From the NCBI GenBank assembly GCA_046734335.1, contig JBKPRA010000072.1, forward strand, positions 1-64,000: DNA of 64,000 nt. The letters run 5' to 3'. Of this stretch, positions 8,499-15,541 are shown piece by piece. The notes beneath the pieces were generated by a model. The model had not been told where the DNA came from. It worked only from the letters and a program-made list of their open reading frames with translations, and did no database searches. Positions within the stretch are counted from its first letter, which is position 1. Each line of letters begins with the position of its first letter. Position numbers and translations under genes: made by a program. Origin of the DNA: DATBLE01 sp046734335. GTDB lineage: Bacteria > Actinomycetota > Thermoleophilia > Gaiellales > Gaiellaceae.

Positions 8499-8720
8499 TC
8501 AGCGGTGCCGGAAGACGATGCGTCCGCGGGTCAGGTCGTAGGGTGAAAGCTCGACCCGGACGCGGTCGCCGGGGAGGATCCTGATCCGGTAGCGCCGCAT
8601 CTTGCCGGCCGTGTAGCCGAGGGTCTCGTGCCCGTTGTCGAGCTTGATCCGGAACATGCCGCTGCGGAGCGCCTCGACCACCTCACCCTCGAACTCGATC
8701 TTCTCTTCCTTGTCGGCGAT
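8499..8720 (-). CDS. infA: Translation initiation factor IF-1, apparent ATC start
   Basis: The OB-fold protein IF-1 that occupies the ribosomal A site during initiation. The body (GMFRIKLDNGH ... MRRYRIRILPGDRV ... ELSPYDLTRGRIVFRHR) is unmistakable. The first in-frame ATG/GTG/TTG is GTG at 8681, which would cut off the first beta-strand and leave 60 residues. Extending to ATC at 8720-8718 gives ADKEEKIEFEGEVV after the initiator and a 73-residue protein, the normal family length. A perfect AAGGAGGT Shine-Dalgarno lies five bases before this ATC. No ATG, GTG or TTG occurs in frame further upstream. Either ATC is the genuine start or one base is wrong in this sequence. Confidence 0.88.
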   Translation of the reverse strand: MADKEEKIEFEGEVVEALRSGMFRIKLDNGHETLGYTAGKMRRYRIRILPGDRVRVELSPYDLTRGRIVFRHR

Positions 8721-8740
8721 AGCCGACCTCCTTCGGTCGG
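8712..8740 (-). promoter_or_regulatory. infA ribosome-binding region with two exclusive hairpins
   Basis: On the minus strand the Shine-Dalgarno AAGGAGGT (8733-8726) is followed by five bases and the ATC start (8720-8718). Hairpin A pairs CCGACC (8740-8735) with GGTCGG (8728-8723) and places most of the Shine-Dalgarno in its loop. Hairpin B pairs GTCGGC (8727-8722) with GCCGAC (8717-8712) and puts the ATC in a four-base loop, TATC. The two share bases 8723-8727 and cannot form together, so a translational switch is possible. Confidence 0.5.
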
Positions 8741-8833
8741 ACGCCGTGCGCCTGACGATGAGCGCGGAGAGGTTGGTTTCCAGACCTCTCCCCGGCTCGT
8801 TCCAGGCGCACGGCAGTCTCTTCCCACGAGCGC

Positions 8834-9043
8834 CTAGGCGGCGATCGGGGTCACGCTGGTTGCCTCGGGGCCTTTCTGGCCCTCGCGGGCCTCGAACTCG
8901 ACCCGGGAACCCTCGTCAAGGGACTTGTAGCCCTCGCCGGCGATCTGCGAGAAGTGGACGAACAGGTCCTTGCCGCCCTCGTCGGGCGTGATGAACCCGT
9001 AACCCTTCGCAGCGTTGAACCACTTGACGGTACCGGTAGCCAT
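8834..9043 (-). CDS. Cold-shock protein, CspA family
   Basis: A 69-residue single cold-shock domain that binds single-stranded RNA/DNA and melts secondary structure. RNP1 (KGYGFI) and RNP2 (DLFVHF) are intact, with the usual TVKWFN start. ATG 9043 is chosen because the protein begins MATGTVKWF as in the family and a GGGAGGTG Shine-Dalgarno lies just upstream; an upstream ATG would add eight unrelated residues. It precedes infA on the same strand with a 113-bp gap. The 110 bp upstream probably hold its promoter and a leader, as usual for csp genes. Confidence 0.95.
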   Translation of the reverse strand: MATGTVKWFNAAKGYGFITPDEGGKDLFVHFSQIAGEGYKSLDEGSRVEFEAREGQKGPEATSVTPIAA

Positions 9044-9153
9044 GTGAACACCTCCCTTACCACTCACGAACGGGTAGAGAAGCGCAAGAGACTGCGACTC
9101 GCTCGGTACTCGTTCTCAGTTCGCGGAAGCCTAGCAACGCTACAACTCAATCG

Positions 9154-9456
9154 ATGGGCGAGAGACCGCTGCTCCGCGAGCGCGCTCCTGCGTTCTCGGC
9201 GGAGCTCGAGGAGGCGCTCCGGTCAGAGGGACGGCCCGAGCTCGCCGACCAGGTGGCGACGCTCCGGATCACGGCTCTCTGCGCCTGCGAGGTCGAGGGC
9301 TGCGCCAGCTTCTCGACCGCGTTGCCGATGAAACGGTGGTTTCGACGCGGCGCGCTCGTCCCTGCCGGAGACCTGTTCGTGAACACGATCGACGGCGAGA
9401 TCGTCTTCGTCGAGGTGCTCGACCGGCCGGACGTGCGGGCCGCCCTGCATCGCTAG
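9154..9456 (+). CDS. Conserved-looking hypothetical protein
   Basis: 100 residues, no recognised family. The N-terminal half is a charged helix (AELEEALRSEGRPELADQVA); the C-terminal half is predicted beta (ITALCACEVEGC, FVNTIDGEIVFVEVLDR). A Cys-x-Cys...Cys cluster (CACEVEGC) could bind a metal but this is speculation. No Shine-Dalgarno is seen; a TACAACT element ends six bases before the ATG, as expected for a leaderless transcript. The stop shares a CTAG with the stop of the small acidic frame on the opposite strand. Confidence 0.6.
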   Translation: MGERPLLRERAPAFSAELEEALRSEGRPELADQVATLRITALCACEVEGCASFSTALPMKRWFRRGALVPAGDLFVNTIDGEIVFVEVLDRPDVRAALHR

Positions 9457-9572
9457 TCGGCCTCGGGGACGTCCTCCGAGTCGCCGTTCTCCTCCGGGTC
9501 GGGAACCGGCGACTCCTCGAGCTCGTCGCCAGGGTCGTCCTCGCGCGGATGCTGAGTATCGTTGTCGGTCAT
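9453..9572 (-). CDS. Possible 39-residue acidic protein
   Basis: A short frame that reads MTDNDTQHPRED... and ends DSEDVPEAD, with about one third Asp/Glu. It fills the gap between the hypothetical gene and thrS; its ATG overlaps the thrS ATG on the other strand (CATG) and its stop shares CTAG with the convergent gene. Such acidic micro-proteins are common in actinobacteria, but there is no Shine-Dalgarno and no homologue I can name. It could equally be an untranslated gap. Confidence 0.35.
   Translation of the reverse strand: MTDNDTQHPREDDPGDELEESPVPDPEENGDSEDVPEAD
9557..9562 (+). promoter_or_regulatory. thrS -10 element, leaderless type
   Basis: TATCGT lies eight bases before the thrS ATG and there is no Shine-Dalgarno between, so transcription would start at or next to the start codon. 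No clear -35 box is seen. Confidence 0.5.
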
Positions 9573-11457
9573 GAAAGTCGTCCTACCCGACCGCTCCGAG
9601 CTCGAACTTCCCGACGGCGCCACGGGCCTGGACGCGGCGCGCGCGATCGGCCCAAAGCTCGCCGAGCAGGCAGTGCTCGTCCGCTCCAACGGGGCGGTCC
9701 GCGACCTGCGCACACCGCTCGTCGACGGTGAGGAGATCCAGATCCTGACCACGCGTGACACGGCGGACCCGGACGCGCTGTGGGTCCTCCGCCACTCGAC
9801 CGCGCACCTGCTGGCGGAGGCGGTGCGGCGCCTCTACCCCGGAGTGAGGATCGCGATCGGCCCGCCGATCGAAAACGGCTTCTACTACGACTTCGAGTTT
9901 CCGGAGCCGATCCACGAGGCCGACCTCGAGCGGATCGAAAAGGAGATCGGCAAGGAGTTGGATGAAGGGCGATCGTGGATGCGCGAGGAGATCTCGCGCG
10001 ACGATGCGCGCGCGCGCTTCGAGGCAGAGGGCGAGCCGTACAAGGTGGAGCTGGTCGACACGGCCGAGGGCGACATCTCGCTGTACACGCAGGGCGACTT
10101 CACCGACCTCTGCCGCGGGCCGCACCTGCAGGACTCGAAGCCGATCAAGGCGGTCAAGCTCACCGGGCTCGCCGGGGCCTACTGGCGCGGCGACGAGCGC
10201 AACACGCAGCTGACCCGGATCTACGGCACGGCCTTCTACACGCAGGCCGACCTGGATGCACACCTGGCCGCGCTCGAGGAGGCGAGGGCGCGCGATCACC
10301 GAGTCCTCGGTCGACAACTCGACCTCTTCCATTTCGAGGACGTATCACCCGGGTCGCCGTTCTGGCACCCGAGGGGAATGGTGATCTTCAACATCATCGA
10401 GGACATTCGCCGCCGCGAGAACCGGGCCCGCGGATACGTGGAGGTGCGGACCCCTTTGATCTACGAGAAGGCGCTCTGGGTGACTTCCGGCCACTGGGAG
10501 AAGTTCCGGGAGAACATGTTCCTGATTCCGGTCGACGAGGAGCACACGTACGGGATCAAGCCGATGAACTGCCCAGGTCACATGCTCCTCTACGGCAGCG
10601 CCCTTCGCAGCTACCGCGAGTTGCCGATTCGCTACGCGGAAGCAGCCCCGCTGCACCGCAACGAGCTGGCCGGGACGCTGCATGGGCTCACGCGCGTGCG
10701 GGTCGTCACTCAGGACGATGCGCACATCTTCTGCACCGAGGATCAGATCGCTGGCGAGCTCGACGGCTGCATCGAGTTCCTGAACTACCTCTACGGGCTC
10801 TTCGGCCTCCAGGCGCACGCGGAATTCTCGACTCGGCCCGACAACAAGCTCGGCAGCGACGACGAGTGGGACTTTTCCGAAGACCACCTGGAGGCGGCTC
10901 TCAAGCGGCACGAGATCGACTACGTGGTGGGGGAGGGGGAAGGGTCCTTCTACGGCCCGAAGATCGACATCCACGCAACCGACGTCCTCGGGCGGTCGTG
11001 GCAGCTGGGGACGATCCAGCTCGATCGTCAGATGCCGGCGCGGTTCGGCCTCACCTACATGGGTTCGGACAACACCGAGCACCCGGTCTTCGTCGTCCAC
11101 CGGGCTCTGTTCGGCTCGCTGGAGCGCTTCATCGGGATCATCATCGAGCACTATGCGGGCGACTTCCCGCTGTGGCTCGCGCCGGTGCAGGTGCGGATTC
11201 TCCCGGTCGGCGAGACGCACCGTGGCGCCACCGAAGAGCTCGCCATCCAGTTGCGGGAAGCAGGCGCGCGCGTCGAGGTCGACGACCGCGACGAGACGAT
11301 CGGCCGGCGCATCCGCGACGCCGAGCTCGAGAAGATCCCGCGCGTGGTCGTCTACGGCGACCGCGAGTCTGCCGAGTCGCTTGCCGTCCGCGAGCGGGGT
11401 GGACAGCAGGTCACGAAGTCGCTGCACGAGCTCATCGCCGAACTTGGTACGCTGTGA
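9571..11457 (+). CDS. thrS: Threonine-tRNA ligase
   Basis: A 628-residue class II synthetase that charges tRNA-Thr. Domains in order: TGS (about 1-60), the editing domain SAD (about 75-215, with HSTAHLL and CRGPH carrying the zinc/editing histidines and Cys), the catalytic core (about 240-525) and the anticodon-binding domain (about 530-628). The core zinc ligands begin with Cys in MNCPGHM. Motif 2 is seen as RNELAGTLHGLTRVR followed by TQDDAHIF, motif 3 as VVHRALFGSLERF. ATG 9571 gives a normal TGS start; a GTG three codons earlier is less likely because the -10 element sits there. Full length, no oddities. Confidence 0.96.
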   Translation: MKVVLPDRSELELPDGATGLDAARAIGPKLAEQAVLVRSNGAVRDLRTPLVDGEEIQILTTRDTADPDALWVLRHSTAHLLAEAVRRLYPGVRIAIGPPIENGFYYDFEFPEPIHEADLERIEKEIGKELDEGRSWMREEISRDDARARFEAEGEPYKVELVDTAEGDISLYTQGDFTDLCRGPHLQDSKPIKAVKLTGLAGAYWRGDERNTQLTRIYGTAFYTQADLDAHLAALEEARARDHRVLGRQLDLFHFEDVSPGSPFWHPRGMVIFNIIEDIRRRENRARGYVEVRTPLIYEKALWVTSGHWEKFRENMFLIPVDEEHTYGIKPMNCPGHMLLYGSALRSYRELPIRYAEAAPLHRNELAGTLHGLTRVRVVTQDDAHIFCTEDQIAGELDGCIEFLNYLYGLFGLQAHAEFSTRPDNKLGSDDEWDFSEDHLEAALKRHEIDYVVGEGEGSFYGPKIDIHATDVLGRSWQLGTIQLDRQMPARFGLTYMGSDNTEHPVFVVHRALFGSLERFIGIIIEHYAGDFPLWLAPVQVRILPVGETHRGATEELAIQLREAGARVEVDDRDETIGRRIRDAELEKIPRVVVYGDRESAESLAVRERGGQQVTKSLHELIAELGTL

Positions 11458-11623
11458 GCCTGCTCAAGCAGGGACACCCGTTCCTCACCTCGCCGGCCGT
11501 GTCGCTCTGAGACGTGTCCGCGCCGAGGTTCAACCGAGAATGGTTGACCGGAATGGAGGCCGCTGCTTGCAGCGGCTTTCGTCATTCGAGTAAGGAGTAC
11601 CGAGCGAGCTTGGACAACAGCCT
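11458..11623 (+). promoter_or_regulatory. infC operon leader with stacked hairpins
   Basis: A 166-bp gap between thrS and infC. It holds CCTGCT/AGCAGG (11459-11472) directly after the thrS stop, an imperfect hairpin GGTTCAACC/GGTTGACC (11527-11549) and a strong hairpin GCCGCTGC-TT-GCAGCGGC (11559-11576) followed by TTT. The last looks like an attenuator. A Shine-Dalgarno AAGGAG follows at 11592-11597. In many bacteria this operon is controlled by ribosomal protein L20 acting on its leader; whether that applies here is inference. Confidence 0.5.
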
Positions 11624-12367
11624 TTGAGACCGCGGCGAAGCGTAGAACCACCGGTTCGCCCGGCCTCGCAGAACCGGATCAACGACCAGATCCGCGTGCC
11701 GCGCGTCCGGCTGGTGGACGAGGACGGTTCCCAGATCGGGATCAAGACGTCCGCCGAAGCGCTCGAATACGCGTATTCGAAGGGGCTCGACCTCGTCGAG
11801 ATCGCGGCTCAGGCCGACCCGCCCGTGGCCAAGGTCATGGACTACGGGAAGTACCGGTACGAGCAGGAGCAGAAGGCGAAGCAGGCGCGGAAGCACCAGT
11901 TGCAGATCCACGTCAAGGAGATCAAGCTCAGGCCGAAGATCCAGATCCACGACTACAACACCAAGAAGGGCCACGTCCAGCGCTTCCTCAACCAGCGCGC
12001 GAAGGTCAAGGTGACGATCATGTTCCGGGGGCGCGAGACCAGCCATCCGGAGCGGGGCCGTGACCTGCTGATGCGGCTGGCGGAGGACGTCAAGGAGATC
12101 GGCGTGGTCGAGCAGCCGCCGCTCCTCGACGGCCGCAACATGGTGATGGTCTTGGGCCCGACCAAGAACGCCGGACAGAAACCTGGAGACACGAACGATG
12201 CCGAAGCAGAAGACACACAGCGGAGCGAAGAAACGGTTCAAGGTGACCGGCGGGGGAAAGCTCCTGCGCCGGCGCGCAGCGAAGAGAGCGACGTCACCGG
12301 GAAGGCTGCAGCAGAAGTCGGCGAAGAGGAAGCGGAGCTTCCGGCGCGCTCAGCCAGTGGCGCCTAG
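11624..12367 (+). CDS. infC: Translation initiation factor IF-3 with C-terminal extension overlapping rpmI
   Basis: IF-3 prevents premature subunit joining and discriminates against non-AUG starts. The N-domain begins NRINDQIRVPRVRLV, the linker is KYRYEQEQKAKQARKH, and the C-domain ends near NMVMVLGPTKNAG. The frame does not stop there: about 60 more hydrophilic residues follow and the stop lies 170 bp inside rpmI, in another frame. The start is also odd. The frame is closed by TAA at 11591, there is no ATG, and TTG 11624 is the only conventional start, 26 bases after the AAGGAG. The total of 247 residues is longer than usual (about 180-200). A frameshift in the sequence could explain the tail. 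Confidence 0.88.
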   Translation: MRPRRSVEPPVRPASQNRINDQIRVPRVRLVDEDGSQIGIKTSAEALEYAYSKGLDLVEIAAQADPPVAKVMDYGKYRYEQEQKAKQARKHQLQIHVKEIKLRPKIQIHDYNTKKGHVQRFLNQRAKVKVTIMFRGRETSHPERGRDLLMRLAEDVKEIGVVEQPPLLDGRNMVMVLGPTKNAGQKPGDTNDAEAEDTQRSEETVQGDRRGKAPAPARSEESDVTGKAAAEVGEEEAELPARSASGA

Positions 12368-12404
12368 CGACGCCAAGAACATCAGAAAGCAGCTGGGGAT
12401 CTAG
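12198..12404 (+). CDS. rpmI: 50S ribosomal protein L35
   Basis: 68 residues, typical bL35: MPKQKTHSGAKKRFKVTG start, very basic middle (KLLRRRAAKRAT) and the DAKNIRKQLGI end. ATG 12198 is the conserved start, with a GGAG ten bases upstream. The first 170 bases also encode the tail of IF-3 in another frame, an unusual overlap. It is followed directly by rplT, whose ATG starts at the base after the stop, so it is the middle gene of the infC-rpmI-rplT operon. Confidence 0.95.
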   Translation: MPKQKTHSGAKKRFKVTGGGKLLRRRAAKRATSPGRLQQKSAKRKRSFRRAQPVAPSDAKNIRKQLGI

Positions 12405-12767
12405 ATGCCGCGCGTCAAGCGATCCGTCCACGCGCGCAAGAAGCGCCGCAAGGCCCTCGAGCAGTCGAAGGGGTACTGGGGCCTCAAGTCCAAGACCTAC
12501 CGCCGGGCGAAGGAGCAGCTCGACCACTCACTCAAGTACGCGTACCGCGACCGCAAGGTGCGGAAGCGGACGATGCGGAGCCTGTGGATCATCCGCATCA
12601 ACGCCGCCGCGCGCCAGCACGGGCTGTCGTACAACCAGTTCGTCGCCGGCTGCAAGAAGGCGGAGATCGAGCTCGACCGCAAGGTGCTGGCCGACCTCGC
12701 CGTCAGCGACCCTGACGCCTTCGGCACGATCGCCGAACAGGCCAAGTCGGCGCTCGGCTCGTCGTAA
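12405..12767 (+). CDS. rplT: 50S ribosomal protein L20
   Basis: 120 residues of bL20: MPRVKRSVHARKKRRKAL start, GYWGLKSKTYRRAKEQ, and the globular C-domain with LWIIRINAAARQHGLSYN. It binds 23S rRNA early in 50S assembly and is the autoregulator of this operon in several bacteria. It abuts the rpmI stop with no gap, so translation is coupled. Near the stop is a degenerate GGTCAGACC palindrome; the next gene is convergent. Confidence 0.96.
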   Translation: MPRVKRSVHARKKRRKALEQSKGYWGLKSKTYRRAKEQLDHSLKYAYRDRKVRKRTMRSLWIIRINAAARQHGLSYNQFVAGCKKAEIELDRKVLADLAVSDPDAFGTIAEQAKSALGSS

Positions 12768-12790
12768 GGGCAGACCTCCGGGTCAGACCC

Positions 12791-13756
12791 TCAGGCGAAC
12801 TCGAACGCGTCCAGCCCGGCGTCGCGACCGAGAGCCAGCACCCGGTCGCGAAGGCTCGCGGCTTCGTCGAGGATCTGCGCCTCTTCCTCGGCCGAGGGCC
12901 AGCAGGCCCCATCTCCGCCGAGCCGCTCGATCGGGCGGAGAATGCGCCGCTGCCACCAGACGGTGAGGAGCTGCGAGAACGGCATCATCCCGCCTTTCAG
13001 GTTCCCGAGCTCACCCAGGTGCAAGATCTTCGGGTCTGGCAGGCCGAGCCGAAAACACATCGGTCGGTGGTTATAGGTTGGTGGGAGGAGATCCAGGCCC
13101 CCGTGCTGCGAGACCGCGACGGCGAAGCCCACCTGGTCACAGCCGTAGACACGGAACGTCTGAAGCGGGTGTCCTTCGAACGCCCTCGAGATCGTGTCGG
13201 TCCCGTTGGCCCAGAGCGGGGCGAACTCTTCGGGGTGACGAAACCAGGCGACCCCGGCGGCGAAATACAGAAGTGGCTCAACCTTCGGCTCCCGTCCCAG
13301 ACGCCTGGCCTTCAATTCTTCCTGGAGCGAGACCCAACCCTGCCTCATCGGCTCGAGTCCCGTCGTCTGGCGGATGTACTCCCACTGCTCGTCGCTGACG
13401 CGCGCGCGGCCGCAGATCGTCGTTCGGACCTTGCCGGCCGGAATGTCGGAGACGTCCTCGAGGAAGCACACGTCGTTGTCGACGAGGAGGACCGACCCAT
13501 CGCTGGGCTCCTCCAGGGCAAGGAGCTTGTTCGACCATGGCGACAGCCCGCTGATCGGGTGCGCAGCGGACGGCACGACAGTCGCACCCAATTCGCGAAG
13601 GCGTTCCACGACAGGAGTTCGAGCCTCGCCGACGACGAAGACGTCCAGCGGCGACGTGCTCGCCCACCTTTCCCACGAATGAGCAAGGATCAGCGTCTGT
13701 AGCTGGAACCGCGGTCCGGCAGACGGCCTCGCGTCGAGAACGGTGCGGATTCTCAC
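12791..13756 (-). CDS. Glycosyltransferase-like protein (nucleotide-diphospho-sugar fold)
   Basis: 321 residues. The layout resembles GT-A enzymes: a first strand with RIRTVLDARPS, an N-terminal Rossmann-like half, and an acidic motif VLLVDNDVCFLEDV (about 90-103) in the place of the metal-binding DxD. Later come an aromatic segment GVAWFRHPEEF, CDQVGF and a HLGE motif that could act as base or metal ligand. No signal peptide or membrane helix. It starts with GTG six bases after the sulfotransferase stop, so the two are one operon and may modify the same glycan or lipid. The donor and acceptor are unknown. Confidence 0.6.
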   Translation of the reverse strand: MRIRTVLDARPSAGPRFQLQTLILAHSWERWASTSPLDVFVVGEARTPVVERLRELGATVVPSAAHPISGLSPWSNKLLALEEPSDGSVLLVDNDVCFLEDVSDIPAGKVRTTICGRARVSDEQWEYIRQTTGLEPMRQGWVSLQEELKARRLGREPKVEPLLYFAAGVAWFRHPEEFAPLWANGTDTISRAFEGHPLQTFRVYGCDQVGFAVAVSQHGGLDLLPPTYNHRPMCFRLGLPDPKILHLGELGNLKGGMMPFSQLLTVWWQRRILRPIERLGGDGACWPSAEEEAQILDEAASLRDRVLALGRDAGLDAFEFA

Positions 13757-13762
13757 CGCGAT

Positions 13763-14797
13763 CTATGACTGCGCAACGGCCTGCGCGCGCTCGTACAGAT
13801 TGTCGGAGAGAGCTTCGATCTGCGCCGCGGTGGCTTCGTCGAGGCTCGCTCGCCAGGCATCGGCGCGCTCCGGGAGAACACCTTGTCCCTCGACACCAAA
13901 GCTCGAGTTGGCGCCGATCGGCCGACCGTTGAATGTGGGAACGAGGAGCGTGGGCGCCATGGTGATCCCGATTCGATCGGCGATGCGCCGCATGGTGGTC
14001 TCGGTATCGCGCACGAGGGCTTCGTACGAGACCACGACGACGCGCCCAGGGTGGCGCTCGTGGGCTTCGATCGCCGCCGAAGCCGACCTGCGCCACAGCC
14101 CCAGCGCACTCTCGACGGTGACCTTGGCGCCGCGGTCTCCTCGAAACGACATGTACCAGCCGCAGGGGTTCCGTACGGTGGCGACGAGCGTCCCCTCCGG
14201 ATAGTCGGCGAAGAATCGCTCCACCTGAGCGAGGTCGAGGATGAGCCGCGGAACGAAGCCGGTCACGACCTTCTTCGGCCCGGTGTACAGGTTGTGGTTG
14301 TCCAGCCAAGCGTTGAAGTAGGAGGTGAAGTAGCAGTCCAGGACGTCGCGCGCGCTGCTCACGTTCCCATTCGCGGAGCAGGATTCGAAGATCGTCCGCT
14401 GGAGCTGGAGCGAGAAGAGGAACGGCACTCGCTCCGCCACTCGTTTCACGCTCCACTGACCCTGCCGTCGGTACTTCCCGATGTGCGCCTCGTGCAACAT
14501 CTCGAACCAGCTCTCGGGGCGGTCGAGATCGATGGGCGGCCAATGCCTCTTGTCGTTGGGGTACCCGATCTCGATGTCCCGAGGATGTGCGTGACACTCC
14601 GGATGAGCGTCGAACAGCCGGCTGAGCAGCGTCCCTCCCGAGCGTTCGATCTGCGACACCAGCACGAGCGGTTCACGGACCGGAACCGCGTGCTCGATCC
14701 TGATCCGCGCGAGGCTCTGATATTCGCGAGCGTCCCGAAGCTCGTCCGTGATCTCGCCTGCCTGCGGCGAGGCGGCACGATGCTGCGTTTCCGGCAC
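13763..14797 (-). CDS. Sulfotransferase family protein
   Basis: 344 residues. The 5'-phosphosulfate loop is seen as SQIERSGGTLLSRLFDAHPE about residues 36-55, and the 3'-phosphate motif as VATVRNPCGWYMSF about residues 205-218. PAPS-dependent transfer of sulfate to a carbohydrate or other small acceptor is the family role. GTG 14797 is chosen as start: a TACACT -10 element ends seven bases upstream, giving a leaderless transcript, and no ATG occurs before the phosphate loop. The frame is open further upstream but would run through the divergent methyltransferase. It is followed after six bases by a glycosyltransferase-like gene. Confidence 0.75.
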   Translation of the reverse strand: MPETQHRAASPQAGEITDELRDAREYQSLARIRIEHAVPVREPLVLVSQIERSGGTLLSRLFDAHPECHAHPRDIEIGYPNDKRHWPPIDLDRPESWFEMLHEAHIGKYRRQGQWSVKRVAERVPFLFSLQLQRTIFESCSANGNVSSARDVLDCYFTSYFNAWLDNHNLYTGPKKVVTGFVPRLILDLAQVERFFADYPEGTLVATVRNPCGWYMSFRGDRGAKVTVESALGLWRRSASAAIEAHERHPGRVVVVSYEALVRDTETTMRRIADRIGITMAPTLLVPTFNGRPIGANSSFGVEGQGVLPERADAWRASLDEATAAQIEALSDNLYERAQAVAQS

Positions 14798-14804
14798 GCG
14801 GGCG

Positions 14805-14810
14805 AGTGTA
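14805..14810 (-). promoter_or_regulatory. Sulfotransferase -10 element
   Basis: TACACT on the minus strand, seven bases before GTG 14797, with no Shine-Dalgarno. It supports that start codon and a leaderless transcript. The divergent methyltransferase has its own TAAGCT at 14845-14850, ten bases before its ATG. Confidence 0.45.
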
Positions 14811-14860
14811 GCGGCAGCAGCGGAGCGCTCCGGGACGTGGGCCGTAAGCTGCTGCGGGCG

Positions 14861-15541
14861 ATGATCACCTCGTCCGCGAACCCGCGACTGAAGCTGATCA
14901 GGCGGCTCGAGAGTCGGCGGCAGCGCGCGAAACTGGGGCTGTTCGCCTGCGAGGGAGAGGATCTCGTCGACGCAGCGGTCGCAGCCGGGATCGAGCCCGT
15001 CGACCTGCTCGTGGCGGGCGAGGACGTCGCGCCGGAGCTGCTCGGTTCGGTCTCGACCCTCGCCCACCCGCCGCGGGTGGTCGGAGTCTTCCGCAGGGCC
15101 GACCTCCCGTCCTGGGTTGCCGGGTCGGCGGTTCTGGCGCTCTGGCACGTGACGGACCCGGGCAACGTCGGGACCCTGATCCGCACGGCCGATGCGTTCG
15201 GCGCGTCGGTCGCGCTCTCAGAGGGCTGTGCCGACCCGACGGGGCCGAAAGCGCTGCGCGGATCTGCCGGAGCGATCTTCCGCGTACCGCTCGGCTGCTA
15301 CGGCCAGGCCGGCGAGGGGTGGCGGGTCGCGCTGACCGCGCACGAGGGCGAGCCGCTCGACCGGGTCGAACTGGCGGAGAGGACGGTGTTCGTCCTCGGC
15401 GCGGAGCGTGAGGGGCTGCCCGATGACGTGACCGCCTCGTGCGACGTCGCCGCCTCGATTCCGCTGGCCGCGGGCGCCGAGTCGTTGAACGTCGCCGTCG
15501 CCGGCGCGATCGCTCTCTACGAGTGGAGGCGCCGCCTATGA
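14861..15541 (+). CDS. RNA 2'-O-methyltransferase, SpoU/TrmH family
   Basis: 226 residues. An N-terminal substrate-binding domain (about 1-95; SSANPRLKLIRRLESRRQR, LGLFACEGEDLVDAA) precedes a SPOUT knot domain with the three family motifs: HVTDPGNVGTLIRTADAFG (motif 1), FVLGAEREGLP (motif 2) and IPLAAGAESLNVAVAGAI (motif 3). It methylates a ribose in rRNA or tRNA using SAM; the site is not predictable. ATG 14861 gives the usual family length. The stop overlaps the ATG of the following VOC gene (ATGA). Confidence 0.9.
   Translation: MITSSANPRLKLIRRLESRRQRAKLGLFACEGEDLVDAAVAAGIEPVDLLVAGEDVAPELLGSVSTLAHPPRVVGVFRRADLPSWVAGSAVLALWHVTDPGNVGTLIRTADAFGASVALSEGCADPTGPKALRGSAGAIFRVPLGCYGQAGEGWRVALTAHEGEPLDRVELAERTVFVLGAEREGLPDDVTASCDVAASIPLAAGAESLNVAVAGAIALYEWRRRL

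Noticed and set aside
11610..11632. prfB-like programmed frameshift (CTTTGA) leading into infC
   Set aside because: The RF2 signal shifts +1, but the infC frame here would need -1, and no upstream stimulating Shine-Dalgarno stands at the right distance.
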